Of a stretch of DNA of 64,000 bases, positions 34,388 through 46,196 are shown one piece after another (the first letter of the stretch is position 1; every line of letters starts with the position of its first letter). The position numbers and the translations under genes were made by a program. The DNA comes from Macrostomum hystrix (Eukaryota > Platyhelminthes > Macrostomidae): assembly GCA_950097015.1 (NCBI GenBank), contig CATNEN010000001.1, positions 2,096,001 through 2,160,000 on the forward strand. The letters run 5' to 3'. A model generated the notes under the pieces. That model worked only from the letters and a program-made list of their open reading frames with translations, did not search any database and was not told the DNA's origin.

Positions 34388-35314
34388 TCTAAAGATGGAA
34401 AGAATTTACAAAAAGGAATTGCAAAGAGCTAAAAATACTTTGATACTACTGCTAGCCAGTAGAGTATAAGACGATACATTAGAGTGTATTAATTACTAAA
34501 CTTACTTGCACTAATACAAAGAGTAAGTGATGATGATAAATAAGATGCTAAATGTAATGTACAACATTTTTTAATTTAAGAATAAAGGAGAAATCGAAAA
34601 TCACAGGACAAAGTGATTTCTAAAATCGTTTCTAAACATTTCATAAAAACTACAACCTAAAGTACAAACTAAGAAGGCTGACAGATCTGACCTGCAGATA
34701 AATGATGATGAGCCAGCCAAATCAACACTCGATTAATTATTTAAGAATACTGTAGGCTCAGAATAGACCAGCTGCTGTTTAAACTACTCCGGAAAGTAGC
34801 ACATAGAGAGCATGCATCGAGTGTAAGTTTATAACAAAAATAAATTAATTACAAAATGAACAGTCTCATTTTAGTGTTTAAATTAACATGGTAGAAAAAC
34901 CTACAATTGGAATGTGAATTCGAAAGTCATGGACGGAAATACGAGTATATAAAATTTAAGAAAACGACACACTATTTAGTTTTGTCCGCATTCTGTTATT
35001 ACCAGTGCGATGACAAGTCAGCTAATAGTTTTAGCTGGTTAACAGTGTGGGCAAGATAGGATTTAAAATGTTTACATGCAAGTTGCAATAAAATAGATCA
35101 CACATATTTATATATGTATATCCCAGGCTTTTGCTTTTTTGACACTGCTATTAAATGAATGGTTTATTGCGTGTAAAATTGTGTTTCAGCCTAGTTTGAT
35201 AGCAGCACCAAGGTACAATGTCCCTGAGCTTGATTCTGCGGCGATTGTGCCTACTTCCTACTTGATTTCCTACCTTCCTACCTGCATGGTCTTTCAACTG
35301 CTAAAGGATTTCTG
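34388..35314. other. Gene-free region with the 3' flank of the CCDC171-like gene
   Basis: AT-rich. A short SINE family 2 fragment with its B box (CTGAGCTTGATTCTGCGGC) lies at about 35203-35250. A minus-strand AATAAA at 35168-35163 suits the CCDC171-like gene, about 150 bases after its stop. Confidence 0.5.
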
Positions 35315-38300
35315 TCAGAATCGATGCTTTCTCCTGGCGACAGGAGCGGCAGCAGCTGGGGCGGCCAGATTGCTAGCCGAGGCGGTCACAGCGGCAGTTC
35401 TACGCAGTTGGACCAGCATCTTCCTGTGCGCCAGCAGTGACTCCTGCGATTCGGCTGTTCGCCTCTCGGCCCCAGCCAACAGGGCGCACACGTTGGCAAC
35501 AGCCTGCTGGCAGCGAGCTAGGAGCTGGCCACCACCGGCAGAAGATGGAGGCAGAAGGCGACGACTTTGTAGCAGCTCCGAGGCCGGCTGCGGACCGCCG
35601 TCGCCGGAGCCGCCAACTCCTGTGTCGATGGCGCCGTCGGCTGCCAGACGTTCAGCCAGGCGACAAACCGCGTCAACGTAAGCAGCTACGGCTTCTTGAT
35701 CGCGATTGGCTTCGGCCAGGCGTTGGCTAGCCGAGGCCAGCGCAGCTTCCAGCGTTGAAGCACGTTCGGAGATGGCTCGCTCTCGACCGTCGGTGACTTC
35801 GACGCGTTGACGCGATTCGCGAACAGCGGACAAGGCTTCGGCCAGGGTGCGGTCGCGTTCGGCGTCTTCGCCAGCCAGCGATTGGACGCGGGCAGTCAGG
35901 GCGGCCAACTGGCGACCTTGACGACGCTCGCGCTCCCTTGATGCGGCGAGCTCAGCTGACAGAGCCCGGTGCTCGTCTAGCGGTGCTGTCTCGCGACGGA
36001 GCCGCTCCTAGATGGACGAGGATTTAGTTCAATATGCACTTTAACATGATCTCGATAGGCCAGTCTGATTAGCAACAAGGCAATTTAGTCTACGTCAACC
36101 GCGAGTTGGGTTCGGCATGAACTAACTCTTACGAGATATTGAGACCCTCTTACGGCTCATTTTCAGCCGAGACATGCCACATAATCTCAGTAGATCCAAC
36201 ACCAAACGCCGACATCAATTATATGACGACGTCGAAGAGCCTCCGTTAGGACGCGTCAATGACACGGCCATTTCAACGCCACGTCAAAGAATTGCCGATT
36301 TATGTTCGTCGGTTCGCACGTCGCACCTATATTCACACTTAGTAGTTCGTTCGACAATTTGACACGGGATGGGACACATAAGCTGCTGCATTGATTAGAT
36401 CAGGGGTAGGCAAACTTATTTGCTGGCGGGCCAAAGAGAGAACCTAAAAGACGGCAGCGGGCCGCATTGGCTGTATAAATAAGAGATAGGGGAGAGATGA
36501 AACACGGGAGAGATAAGACAGGGGAGAGATTAGACACGGGAGAGATTAGACACGGGAGAGATGAGATACGGGAGAGATAAGACAGGGGAGAGATTAGACA
36601 CGGGAGAGATTAGACACGGGAGAGATGAGACACGGGAGCGATAAGACACGAGAGCGCTGAGACACGGGAGAGATAAGACACGAGAGCGATAAGACACAGG
36701 AGAGATTAGACACGGGAGAGATGAGACACGGGAGAGATTAGATACGAGAGAGATGAAACTGGACACTGTAGATGTCAGAAGGGGCAACGGGCCGGATTTG
36801 GGAGCTTCAAGGGCCGCATCTGGCCCGCGGGCCGGAGTTTGCCGACCCCTGGATTAGATGAACCACTTGCGTATTCAAGCGGTGATCATGCCATGTGGTG
36901 CTGGAAGCCACCAAGCATATGGATGAAAAAACAGGTGACGAAGTCTAAGTTGTCCTGTTCCGCGGGAATGCGTTGCGCAAATCCATTAATGTTCCGGTTT
37001 GCATGAATTGAGTCGATAGTGACTTCTAATGCGATCAATGATGTAGGAGTCCTACTGAATTGTACCGTCTTCCCCGTAATCGAGCCCGATGAGTCACTTT
37101 TTGACAGTTTCACTGGTACCATCGTACGTTATGCGTCGTCAGTGACACGCATATATGTTTTAGTCCCGCATGTTCAGAATTAGTTCGCGTAATTACGTCC
37201 GTCTGTTTTGCTATTTTTCAATTACTATTACTACGAGTACTACGTAGTACTGTTACCATTACTACTTTGCTATTACTAACCTGTCACTTGTCACACGAGA
37301 GATCACAGTTTGGGCAGAGTTATAACTGACTCGCGCTGTGCGATTAATTGTCGATTTCCGCGATTAAAACCCCGATTTCGTTTCGTTTATGTAATCCACT
37401 TAAAAATACAAGTATTTTTATAATTCTGTTAAAGTTTTAAAGAAATCCAATAAATATCGCATAGCAATCCCTAACCAATTCCGTCTCTAAAAGCTCACAA
37501 GTTTGAATTCTAAGCAATCGGAAGAATATTTCCAAAGCAATCGATTGTACTCTCACCGCCTCAGCCTCAGCCTGAGCCAGTTCGGCAACCGCACGATCTC
37601 GCTCCGATTCAGCAGCCGACAGACGCCTACAAAGAGCCAGGGCTCCTCGGTGCAGCCGCTCAGCGACGCCTCCTCCGCCGCCCAAGCCGCCGCCGCCAAG
37701 GAAGCGTGCCGGCTCGTTGTCGGACAGTAGAACAACAGCCGAAGCTGGCGGAAACATAGCGTCCAAATCGTCTAGCAGATGTCCGGCTGCTTGACGAGCG
37801 GCAACTCGCAGGTCCAACCGGTGCTGACTCTTTCTAGTTAATTCGGCGTGGGCGGCTCTGGCAGCCGATGCCAGACGGTCGCTGGCCAGCCAAGCTAGCA
37901 GCTGCTCGTTGGCATTGTTGGGGTTGGAATCGTTGCCAATGGCAACGTCGCCCAACCAGAGAGTGGACGATATTCTACTGTCGCGACTCGGGCGATTGCT
38001 AACGCTGATGAAACGATGAAGGCGCCGGGAGGCGATGACGGCGAGAACGGCCGCTCGGAATCTGTAGAGACGACGCCGGCGATGCGGCTGCAGCTGCTGG
38101 CTCTGACCTTCGAGTGTCTCGGCCAGCATTCGCAACTTGGCTGCCCGAGCCTCACTAGCCGCCAGAAGGTCCACCAGACAGCGTTTTTGCCGCTGCAGAC
38201 AGCGCCATCGACGGTTGAGAGGCACCAGAGCTGAAGCGACTAGAGCTAGTGCGGTTAGGAGCTCCGGGCATGTCGACAATGCTGACGCCGATGACGATGG

Positions 38301-41300
38301 TATAGGGTCAGCAACATTGTCGTCGTCTGATTTCTGCTGCTGCAATTGCTGCTGCTGCCGCACGTGTTGTTTCTGCTGCTCTAGCAGGGCCTCATAATGC
38401 TCAGTGAGTTCTCGCTTCTGTCGACGAAGTTCTTCGGCTGCGGCGGCCCAACGGGATTTCTCTTCGGCGACTGCCGAGTCAACATCGGCCAGGGCTCGGT
38501 CCCGACGATTCAGCTCGTCGCGAGAGTCGGCTGACGTGGGAAAGGTGGTCAGGGATAGGGGACACTGGCATGTCATTTGTGACACTAGATCCGCAGCCAG
38601 AGAGAAGGCAATTCTGCCGATTCCGCTGACTCCTGAGCACACACGCACACAGATACTGTACGCAGGCACACGCTCATATCTGCCCTGACTTTCTCATCGT
38701 CAGGCGGTGTACAATGTCACTGTGCCTTGGAACTTGGCTCTAAATGGCCCCCAAGCTTTCTCTCAAATTATGAAACTCACCAAGCAGTCCTCGCCAACCA
38801 TTGGCCTCTTTTAACAATGCGGCGACAGCCTCCGTCAGCCACTGTTGCACCTGTCCAGCTGTGAGCCGTTTAGAAGACTCGTCCAAACGACCACCCAACT
38901 GCAGGTAGAGAGCCTTCAAAAATGTCAATCTCTCAGCCTCCTCGCCGCGTCTTAAACGAACAATCCGATCCAGATCCTGCTGAAGTGCTAGACGCTGCTC
39001 CTTCTCAGTGTCTAGCTGACGCTTGGCGTCCGTGTACAGGCCGCGAATGCTGGCCTGACGGCGTTCAACCTCTGCTAGCTTGTCGCGAAGGCGTTTCACC
39101 TCGGCCGCATTGGCTGAGTCCGACTCTCGGCATGCCTTCAAATAATTTGAAGGGGGTCTGGGCGATGGTCTACTAGAATTGGTGCCCTATTAGACATGAG
39201 ACACACGGCCAGAGCACACATGAGTGTGTAAATCAGCACCGACTTTTAATTGTCAGGTAGTGTACATTCTCACTGTACCTTGGAAATGTTAGCCGAAGCC
39301 ATATGGGGGTTGGTGGCAGAGCGGTTAACGCGTTTACCTCTCGCACCAAGGTCCCAGAGCTCGATTCCGCGGCGAGGCCACATTTATTTGGGGCTCAGCC
39401 GCGGAGAGAAGACTTGGGGGCTTGTCGTGCAATTGACACCATCAAGGGCTAACCCCCGAAGGCAAGTGAAGTGTACGATGCCTGACGATGAGAAATACAA
39501 CGAATATACGTACCTATGCGAGTGTGTGCTCAGGAGTCAGCGGAATGGGCAGAATTGCCTCCTCGCTGGCTGGGGGTCTAGTGTCACCAAATGATGATGC
39601 CCTTTTGGAATCATTATTATTAATAGCACCAAATGATTTGGGTATTTTATTTCATTATTTTTTACCTGCAAACTTTTATCCTTCTGCCAAGCAGCCTCTC
39701 GCAGCTGTTTCACTGTGGCATTATGCTTGCCAGCTTCTGTGCGAAGCCCAGTCAAATCCTGCTCCAGTTGTTGCTGACGATCGCGTTGAGATTTTAATAA
39801 TTTGTTTAACTGATCCAGCACAACTTTGGGAGCGCGTAGAGTTGGGCCAGATTTCTGATTCGCCTCCTTAAAATGGGGCGTTTAGTAATAAGAATCTGAG
39901 TTTTTTTAACAAAACATGTGTAATTCGCTTATATGCTAATATTTCTACTTGAAGTAGGCAACTTAAAAACGAACGCGCCTTTTACGTCTAAATAGTGAAG
40001 GAACGAAAAGAGTAATAAATTGATTGCTCACCAAATGCTTGTCGCAAGCATTCTGAACTTGACGAATAAAAGCTTTAAAAGATTTGTCTAAATCGTTGAG
40101 TCGTTCACCCTGAACTTCGGCCTCCGATTGTAGCCGAGCTAGGGCGCCCTCCGCTTCGGCCAGCTTGGTTTCTAGTCGACCGCGCTGCTTTTCTCTGGCG
40201 CGCACCTGTCGGAGTTTGAGGTAATTTAACGTCTTAAGATTGTACCGCGTATAGGATAGGAAGTTTATTTACAAAATTACAAATTTCTTGTATTTCGATA
40301 CATATCGGCCTAAATCAGTAAATTGTTTTAAACAGGGGAATGTCAAGTGGTGTGCTACCTCCTCCTCCAGACAGGAACGCTGGCCGCTAGCTTCAGTCTC
40401 CAGGCGTTCAAATTGTTCCCGATAACACCTTGCCCCCTGTCGCTCCTCTCGAAGCCGTTCTTCCAGTTCGGCTAGCCGATTTTCAGCATCGAGCTTCTCG
40501 GCGACGGTGGACTGCAGGCGAGCTTCACACTCGTCCAGCGCCAGCTGGTTGGTCTCGGAGCGAAGCTTCTCAGCGGTGCGGGCTTCACGTTCGGCGGCTA
40601 TTTCAGCCGACAGCGACTGATTTCGACGATCGGCTTCGTTGATGGCCGTTGCTAACTCGCGACACCGATCAGCTAGGCGGAGACATTCGGCAGCCTGGTC
40701 GGCGTTGGACCGTTCGGCCGTCTGTAGCGACTGGCGCTGCTCTGCTGCGTCGTTTAGGGCCGCCTTGTGACGCCTGGGAAATAACGATTGGCAATAGAGA
40801 ATCAATTGCGTTAACTGTGAAGCTGCATGTAGGATTCGAACCCACGACCTTCCCCAACCTAGCCAAAGACTTTATTGCTGCGCCACTAAGCCCCTTCTTA
40901 TCTAAAAGATGTTCAGATAATTTTTTAGAAGTAGAACCTACCAAGGAATGGAATTCCCCCCAGTGAAAATGTCTGTGCTGCACCCGAACGGAGCAATGCA
41001 AGCACACCTCTATTATACACGATTTAGCACTGCGCCTCAGGCCTTCAAAATGTATCAGCATGTCACCCGAATGTGCCTGCATCATCTCCGTCTTCGGTGG
41101 TCACCAACCTTTATCTAGACGGATTTTCTGAACCTTCGAGAGCTACAACAGATGAAACTAGGCCACTATGGACACCCTGAGGCAAATTTCTCCAATTTCA
41201 CTGATCAAGCCTAAATATTACCACCCAACGCTGTTAGCATTCAAAAAGGGGAGGCAAATGGCTTGGTACTGTTAAGTACTCACGATTCTAAATCACTCTT

Positions 41301-43585
41301 TTCGCTAAGCAATTTTTGCATCTCTTGTCGAACCGAGTCCAAGTCAGAGTTGCGAGTCTCCAAAACGCCGCCCTGAAAGAAAAACAAAATACGCCCAATT
41401 TTGCAAAAACAAGTCGGTAAAGTTCGTTTAAAATCGAAAAAATCTGGAAAAAATTACTAACCAGATGTCGAATTTTATCGGCCAGGTCGTTCTCGCGGTT
41501 AGCTTGCTCCGCAGCACGCTGTTGAAAAGCAGCCCTGGCAGCCGTCAGCTCTTCCTGTAGGCTGTCTAGCTGCTCTGCGAATGACGGAATAAAAATAATG
41601 GGATACCCATTGACTACTGCTTTTGTGTCTTGCATTAAGAGTACTTGGAACACGCCTACAAAAACCAGCACTTCAAAATTAGACAACTGGGAATTTGGCA
41701 ACCTAATCCGATAAGAAAGCGCGTTTTAAACAATCGATTCCGATAAGAACACGGCTAATAGACATCCTATTCCTATAAGAACACGGCTAATAGACATCCT
41801 ATTCCGATAAGAACACGGCTAATAGACATCCTATTCCGATAAGAACACGGCTAATAGACATCCTATTCCGATAAGAACACGGCTAATAGACATCCTATTC
41901 CGATAAGAACACGGCTAATAGACATCCTATTCCGATAAGAACACGGCTAATAGACATCCTATTCCGATAAGAACACGGCTAATAGACATCCTATTCCGAT
42001 AAGAACACGGCTAATAGACATCCTATTCCGATAAGAACACGGCTAATAGACATCCTATTCCGATAAGAACACGGCTAATAGACATCCTATTCCGATAAGA
42101 ACACGGCTAATAGACATCCTATTCCGATAAGAACACGGCTAATAGACATCCTATTCCGATAAGAACACGGCTAATAGACATCCTATTCCGATAAGAACAC
42201 GGCTAATAGACATCCTATTCCGATAAGAACACGGCTAATAGACATCCTATTCCGATAAGAACACGGCTAATAGACAGCCTATTCCGATAAGAACACGGCT
42301 ATTAGACAACCGAATCCCATTAGAACACGTGAATTAGAAAACCGAATCCCATTAGAACACGTGAATTAGACAACCGAATCCCATTAGAACACGTGAATTA
42401 GACAACCGAATCCCATTAGAACACGTGAATTAGACAACCGAATCCCATTAGAACACGTGAATTAGACAACCGAATCCCATTAGAACACGTGAATTAGACA
42501 ACCGAATCCCATTAGAACACGTGAATTTGACAACCGAATCCCATTAGAACACGTGAATTTGACAACCGAATCACATTAGAACACGTGAATTAGACAACCG
42601 AATCCCATTAGAACACGTGAATTAGACAACCGAATCCCATTAGAACACGTGAATTAGACAACCGAATCCCATTAGAACACGTGAATTAGACAACCGAACC
42701 CCATTAGAACACGTGAATTAGACAACCGAATCCCATTAGAACACGTGAATTAGACAACCGAATCCCATTAGGACACGTGAATTAGAAAACCGAATCACAT
42801 TAGAACACGTGAATTTGACAACCGAATCACATTAGGACACGTGAATTTGACAACCGAATCCCATTAGAACACGTGAATTAGACAACCGAATCACATTAGG
42901 ACACGTGAATTTGACAACCGAATCACATTAGGACACGTGAATTAGACAACCGAATCCCATTAGAACACGTGAATTAGACAACCGAATCCCATTAGAACAC
43001 GTGAATTAGACAACCGAATCACATTAGAACACGTGAATTAGACAACCGAATCCCATTAGAACACGTGAAATAGACAACCGAATCCCATGGCTTCATTGGC
43101 AGACACTCACTCGCATGCCCGGCCTTCAACTCATCGAGCTCCCTGTCTCTGAGTCGTCTGTCTCGTTCTCTATCAGCCAACTCGGCTCGCAGCCTGGCCA
43201 GCTCGCACTCGGAGCCGCTGGCGCTAGCCGCGCTTCTCTCGGCGTCGGCGCGTACTCGAGCCACTTCGGCGCGCAGATCGCATTCTCTCTTGTTAGCCTC
43301 GCCAGCTTCGTACACTCGATCTCTCTGACTGCTGGCTAATTCCTTTCTAGCCGTTAACAATTGTTGGCGCAGTACTTCAGCTTCGGCGCGTGTACTTCTC
43401 AGATCCTGGCGCAAGAATAACATCTGGTCGGCCGGTTCTACTTCGTCGTCTTCTTCTTCCTCGTCTGCGTCGAATTGTTCCGCGTCCTCCTTGGTGTGAT
43501 TGCTGTCTGGTTTGGCGCCAATAAATCTATTAGCGATAACTGGCACTTCGGCGCTAATATTGGCACGCCTTTGGCTGCGTTGCAT
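35315..43585 (-). CDS. CCDC171: CCDC171-like coiled-coil protein, nine exons
   Basis: Exons: 43585-43111, 41574-41462, 41372-41284, 40773-40359, 40205-40032, 39866-39666, 39135-38781, 38530-37557, 36007-35315. All have GT donors and AG acceptors with compatible phases; the product has 1162 residues. It starts MQRSQRRANISAEVP, has an acidic stretch, then long coiled coil rich in Glu, Arg, Ala and Leu. The assignment rests on remembered CCDC171 landmarks in the same order: a LTFLKALYLQLGG block, TALALVASALVPL, RFRAAVLAVIASRRLHRF, LAWLASDRLASAARAAHAEL, a GHLLDDLDAMF block, and RDQEAVAAYVDAVCRLAE near the C-terminus. Human CCDC171 is slightly longer. The molecular role of the family is poorly known. 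Introns carry 32-bp arrays, SINEs, a TTAA element and a hAT element. Confidence 0.8.
36401..36851. mobile_element. Non-autonomous hAT-like element in intron 8 of the CCDC171-like gene
   Basis: The element starts CAGGGGTAGGCAAACTTA and ends GAGTTTGCCGACCCCTG, flanked by a perfect 8-bp target duplication GATTAGAT (36393-36400 and 36852-36859). Its middle is an array of 16-bp units like GAGACACGGGAGAGAT. Termini and 8-bp duplications are hallmarks of hAT transposons; no transposase is encoded. Confidence 0.9.
38560..38764 (-). mobile_element. SINE family 2 body making up most of intron 7
   Basis: On the minus strand the body runs from GAGAGAAAGCTTGGGGG through CACAGTGACATTGTACAC and CTGACGATGAGAAAGTCAG to TCTAGTGTCACAAATGA. 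The tRNA head is missing. Intron 7 (38780-38531) is 250 nt, of which about 205 are SINE. Confidence 0.8.
39180..39290 (-). mobile_element. SINE family 2 fragment in intron 6
   Basis: The minus strand contains a worn match to the family body (AAGGTACAGTGAGAATGTAC and flanking sequence). It lies head to head with the fuller copy that follows. Confidence 0.55.
39304..39605 (+). mobile_element. tRNA-derived SINE family 2 in intron 6
   Basis: The head has TTGGTGGCAGAGCGGTTAAC (A box) and GAGCTCGATTCCGCGGC (B box); the body matches the copies at 27081 and 45691. It is inserted antisense to the CCDC171-like gene. Confidence 0.85.
40805..40912 (-). mobile_element. tRNA-like sequence in intron 3 of the CCDC171-like gene
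   Basis: On the minus strand TTAGTGGCGCAGCAATAAAG forms an A-box-like start and GGTCGTGGGTTCGAATCCTA contains a perfect B box. A complete cloverleaf was not established, so a SINE head is more likely than a tRNA gene. Confidence 0.5.
40928..41271. mobile_element. TTAA-bounded element, partial copy 3, abutting an exon donor
   Basis: The ends read GTAGAACCTACCAAGG and GGCTTGGTACTG-TTAA; the interior matches the copies at 20641 and 44323 (for example CACCCGAACGGAGCAATGCA and CAGCATGTCACCCGAATGTG). It is shorter than the other two. TTAA at 41272-41275 is followed by the minus-strand donor of exon 3 (GT at 41283-41282). Confidence 0.7.
41705..42300. repeat. 32-bp minisatellite, type 1, in intron 1 of the CCDC171-like gene
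   Basis: The unit contains GATAAGAACACGGCTAATAG followed by ACATCCTATTCC. Copies are nearly identical, about 18 in number. Confidence 0.95.
42301..43085. repeat. 32-bp minisatellite, type 2, continuing the type 1 array
   Basis: The unit contains CCCATTAGAACACGTGAATT followed by AGACAACCGAAT. It aligns position for position with the type 1 unit, so both share an ancestor. Variants (TTTGAC, CACATTAG, GGACACG) accumulate towards the right. The array stops about 25 bases before the exon 1 donor. Confidence 0.95.
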
Positions 43586-44322
43586 AGTGAAAATTATTTT
43601 ATATTAGCGGGCACAGAGACGACCAGAGGAGGGCAGAAGTAGAAGATTTCTCTCTTTCTGTACCAGCCTTGAGTAGAACTCAAAAAGCAGTTCGGAATGG
43701 TTAGTAAACCTGTAAAAACAGAAATAATTTTCTTTAGTTTTGTTAATAGTTAGCTGAAGTTATTCTTTCAGTTCTGTATTCGCAAAAACACCTGACTCTT
43801 GAGTCTGATGCGGTCTCACAAACTGAATTAATTCATTCTTAAAATGCTTTATGAAAATTTTGCTAACGTCTTTTATATTATTCTATTCATTATTTCGACA
43901 TTCTTTTTATCTATCTTGAAGCGCTGACTAAAGCAGTAGGGGGCCCAGTTCTAAAGCTGTGAGATGTTTCTGAACTCCGTCTGACAACACGTATCTACTA
44001 TAATATAATGGGTGTCACCTAGCCACTTGCGCATACCCATCTGTGTCCATTAGATAAATAAGAGCTCCTATTGTGCCAGGGATTAAGTTAGGTGACAAGT
44101 TTCGGGTGAAAATTAGCTTTTAGAATGGCTGCCTGCTGATGTTTACAATGTGTTGAACTAATCCCTACTTAATCACTAAGGCTTAGAGACAGTTCTTGAC
44201 AAAAATTATTTAACAGAACAATGACCACGGGGAAAATGGCGTAATCTTTCTACTGTTAAAGACAGGACACAACAGAGCTATTTTAAACCACTGATAAAAT
44301 TATCTCTAGTATTTACGAGTAG
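43586..44322. promoter_or_regulatory. Upstream of the CCDC171-like gene
   Basis: Probable 5' UTR and promoter region by position only. A stray CTACTGTTAAAG word at about 44249 resembles the end of the TTAA element, suggesting an older, lost copy. Confidence 0.3.
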
Positions 44323-44932
44323 CAGTAGAACTACCAAGGGGGGGGGGAATCCCCCCCCTGACAATTTCTTTTGCTGCACCCGAACGGAACAATGCAAGCA
44401 CACGAAACTCAAGAACACGGGCCAACTTTTTGTTGCGCATCTTCTGAAACAAGAAACAAGTCGCCAGCTCTTCAGACCGTCGAGATATTCAATGTTTCTG
44501 GCCGAAGGTCCGATTTTTCCCATAAGAGCTAGTGTATTTCATACACCCCTATACACGAATTTGCACTGCGCCTCGGTGCGGCCTTGCCAGACCTTCAAAC
44601 TTTATCAGCATGTCACCCGAATTTGCTTGCATCATCTCCATCTTTGGTGGTCACCTACCTTTATCTAGACGGACTGCGGGACCTTCAAATGCAAAAAATG
44701 TGCAGAAATAGGCCACTCTGGACACCCTGACGCGAATTTCTAAAATTTCACTGCCGAAGCCTAAATATTAGGCTCAGCTCAACCACAGTACACCATCGCC
44801 TAGTCTGTCAACCAATCAGTCACCACCCTACGCGGTTAGCTTTCAGGCGCTGCCAAAAAATGTTCTCAGGGGGGGTAATTCCCACCCCCTTGGTATAAAA
44901 ACGGGCGGCAAAATGGCTTGGTAGTCCTACTG
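44323..44932. mobile_element. TTAA-type inverted-repeat element, copy 2
   Basis: The ends read CAGTAGAACTACCAAGG (44323) and TTGGTAGTCCTACTG (ending 44932), followed by TTAA. The left flank is GTAG instead of TTAA. G-run/C-run hairpins lie just inside each end. The interior is the reverse complement of copy 1 at 20641-21228. Confidence 0.75.
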
Positions 44933-45690
44933 TTAAGAAACATAATAATAGAGTTCACTGGATGCTCTAAAGGCGGCGGCTTTGTACAACTATCCAGTCC
45001 GTGGACAGTGGATTTTTTATTATCTCAAATTGAGTAGACTTACTATTATCGCCCAATAAATAAACCAAACATAGAAGCCAAAAAGCTAGTAAAAAAAGAA
45101 TCGATTATATATGTTTATATTTGTTTATAAGGAAACAAAGTTAATTTATAAAAAACAAAGGACGGAAACTTTAGCTGTTAACAGTAGAACTTTGAAAAAA
45201 TAGCAAATAATTTTAGTTATTGTTTTTTCCGCTATTTCTGGTTTGGCAGGGAAGACAAGCAAAAGTTCATTAATTGCGTACACTTTTAGTTAAGTTAGTA
45301 TCAGGTTAGAATGAACACATCTAAACAAGAAAATCTTTCATTCGAAATAATAAAAACCGTAACCTTTCTAGTCTACTTTCGGTCAGTAGGACTGTATGGA
45401 GGCTACTTGTCAATTACATAGAATAGTAGAAACAAAAAGGCAACAATAAAAACACTATTTATATACGAATAATGTATAGAGAAAGTTGAAAAATCTCACA
45501 TAGAGATTCTAGAGAGAAATATCACAATGCTACAAAGTTTCAGTAAGGCTTTAAACTTAGTTAAAACAAAATAAATTAAGTCTGTCTGAAGACGCAGTTA
45601 ATTGGTTTTTTGTTATTTCCAAAGAAAATTAAATTTTAGTCAGTCATCTTGTGGATGCAATTTTAACAAAACAGTAAGCCTCGGACACAC
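44933..45690. other. AT-rich gene-free region
   Basis: No gene or repeat was recognised. Confidence 0.35.
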
Positions 45691-46065
45691 GGGGGTCGGT
45701 GGCAGAGCGGCTATCGCGTTTGCCTCTCGTACCAAGGTCCCTAAGTTCGATTCCACGGCGAGGCCACATTCATTTTGGGGCGCAGCCGCGGAGAGAAGGC
45801 TTTGGGGGCTTGTCGTGCAATTTACGCCCTTGAGAGCCAACCCCCAAGGCACAGTGAGAGTGTACACTGCCTGACGATGAGAAAGTCAGTGCAGATGTAC
45901 ACACCTGTGTGAGTGTGTGCCTGCGTACAGTATCTGTGTGCGTGTATGCTCAGGAGCCAGCGAAATGGGCAGAATTGCCTCCTCGCTGGCTGCGGGTCTA
46001 GTGTCACTAAGTGATGTGCTACTGCCCGCAGCCCTCCTGCAATTATTATTATTATTATTATTAAA
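45691..46065 (+). mobile_element. tRNA-derived SINE family 2, most complete copy
   Basis: The head contains GTCGGTGGCAGAGCGGCTAT (A box) and AGTTCGATTCCACGGC (B box), followed by the family body and a 3' tail of ATT repeats (46039-46062). It lies just downstream of the NEK11-like gene, antisense to it. Confidence 0.9.
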
Positions 46066-46196
46066 GTTCCGACACAAAATACTAAAGCAGATTACTGGCC
46101 TACAAGGAAACTTGTTAGGAATAATAATCTAGAGAAATTAGTAGCAAGACCGCTTGAAAATGTATTTTGTAATTCGATTCATCAAAGCAAACTATT

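Noticed and set aside
40805-40912. Possible genuine tRNA gene
   Set aside because: A and B boxes are present but a full cloverleaf and acceptor stem could not be paired by eye; its setting among repeats favours a SINE head.
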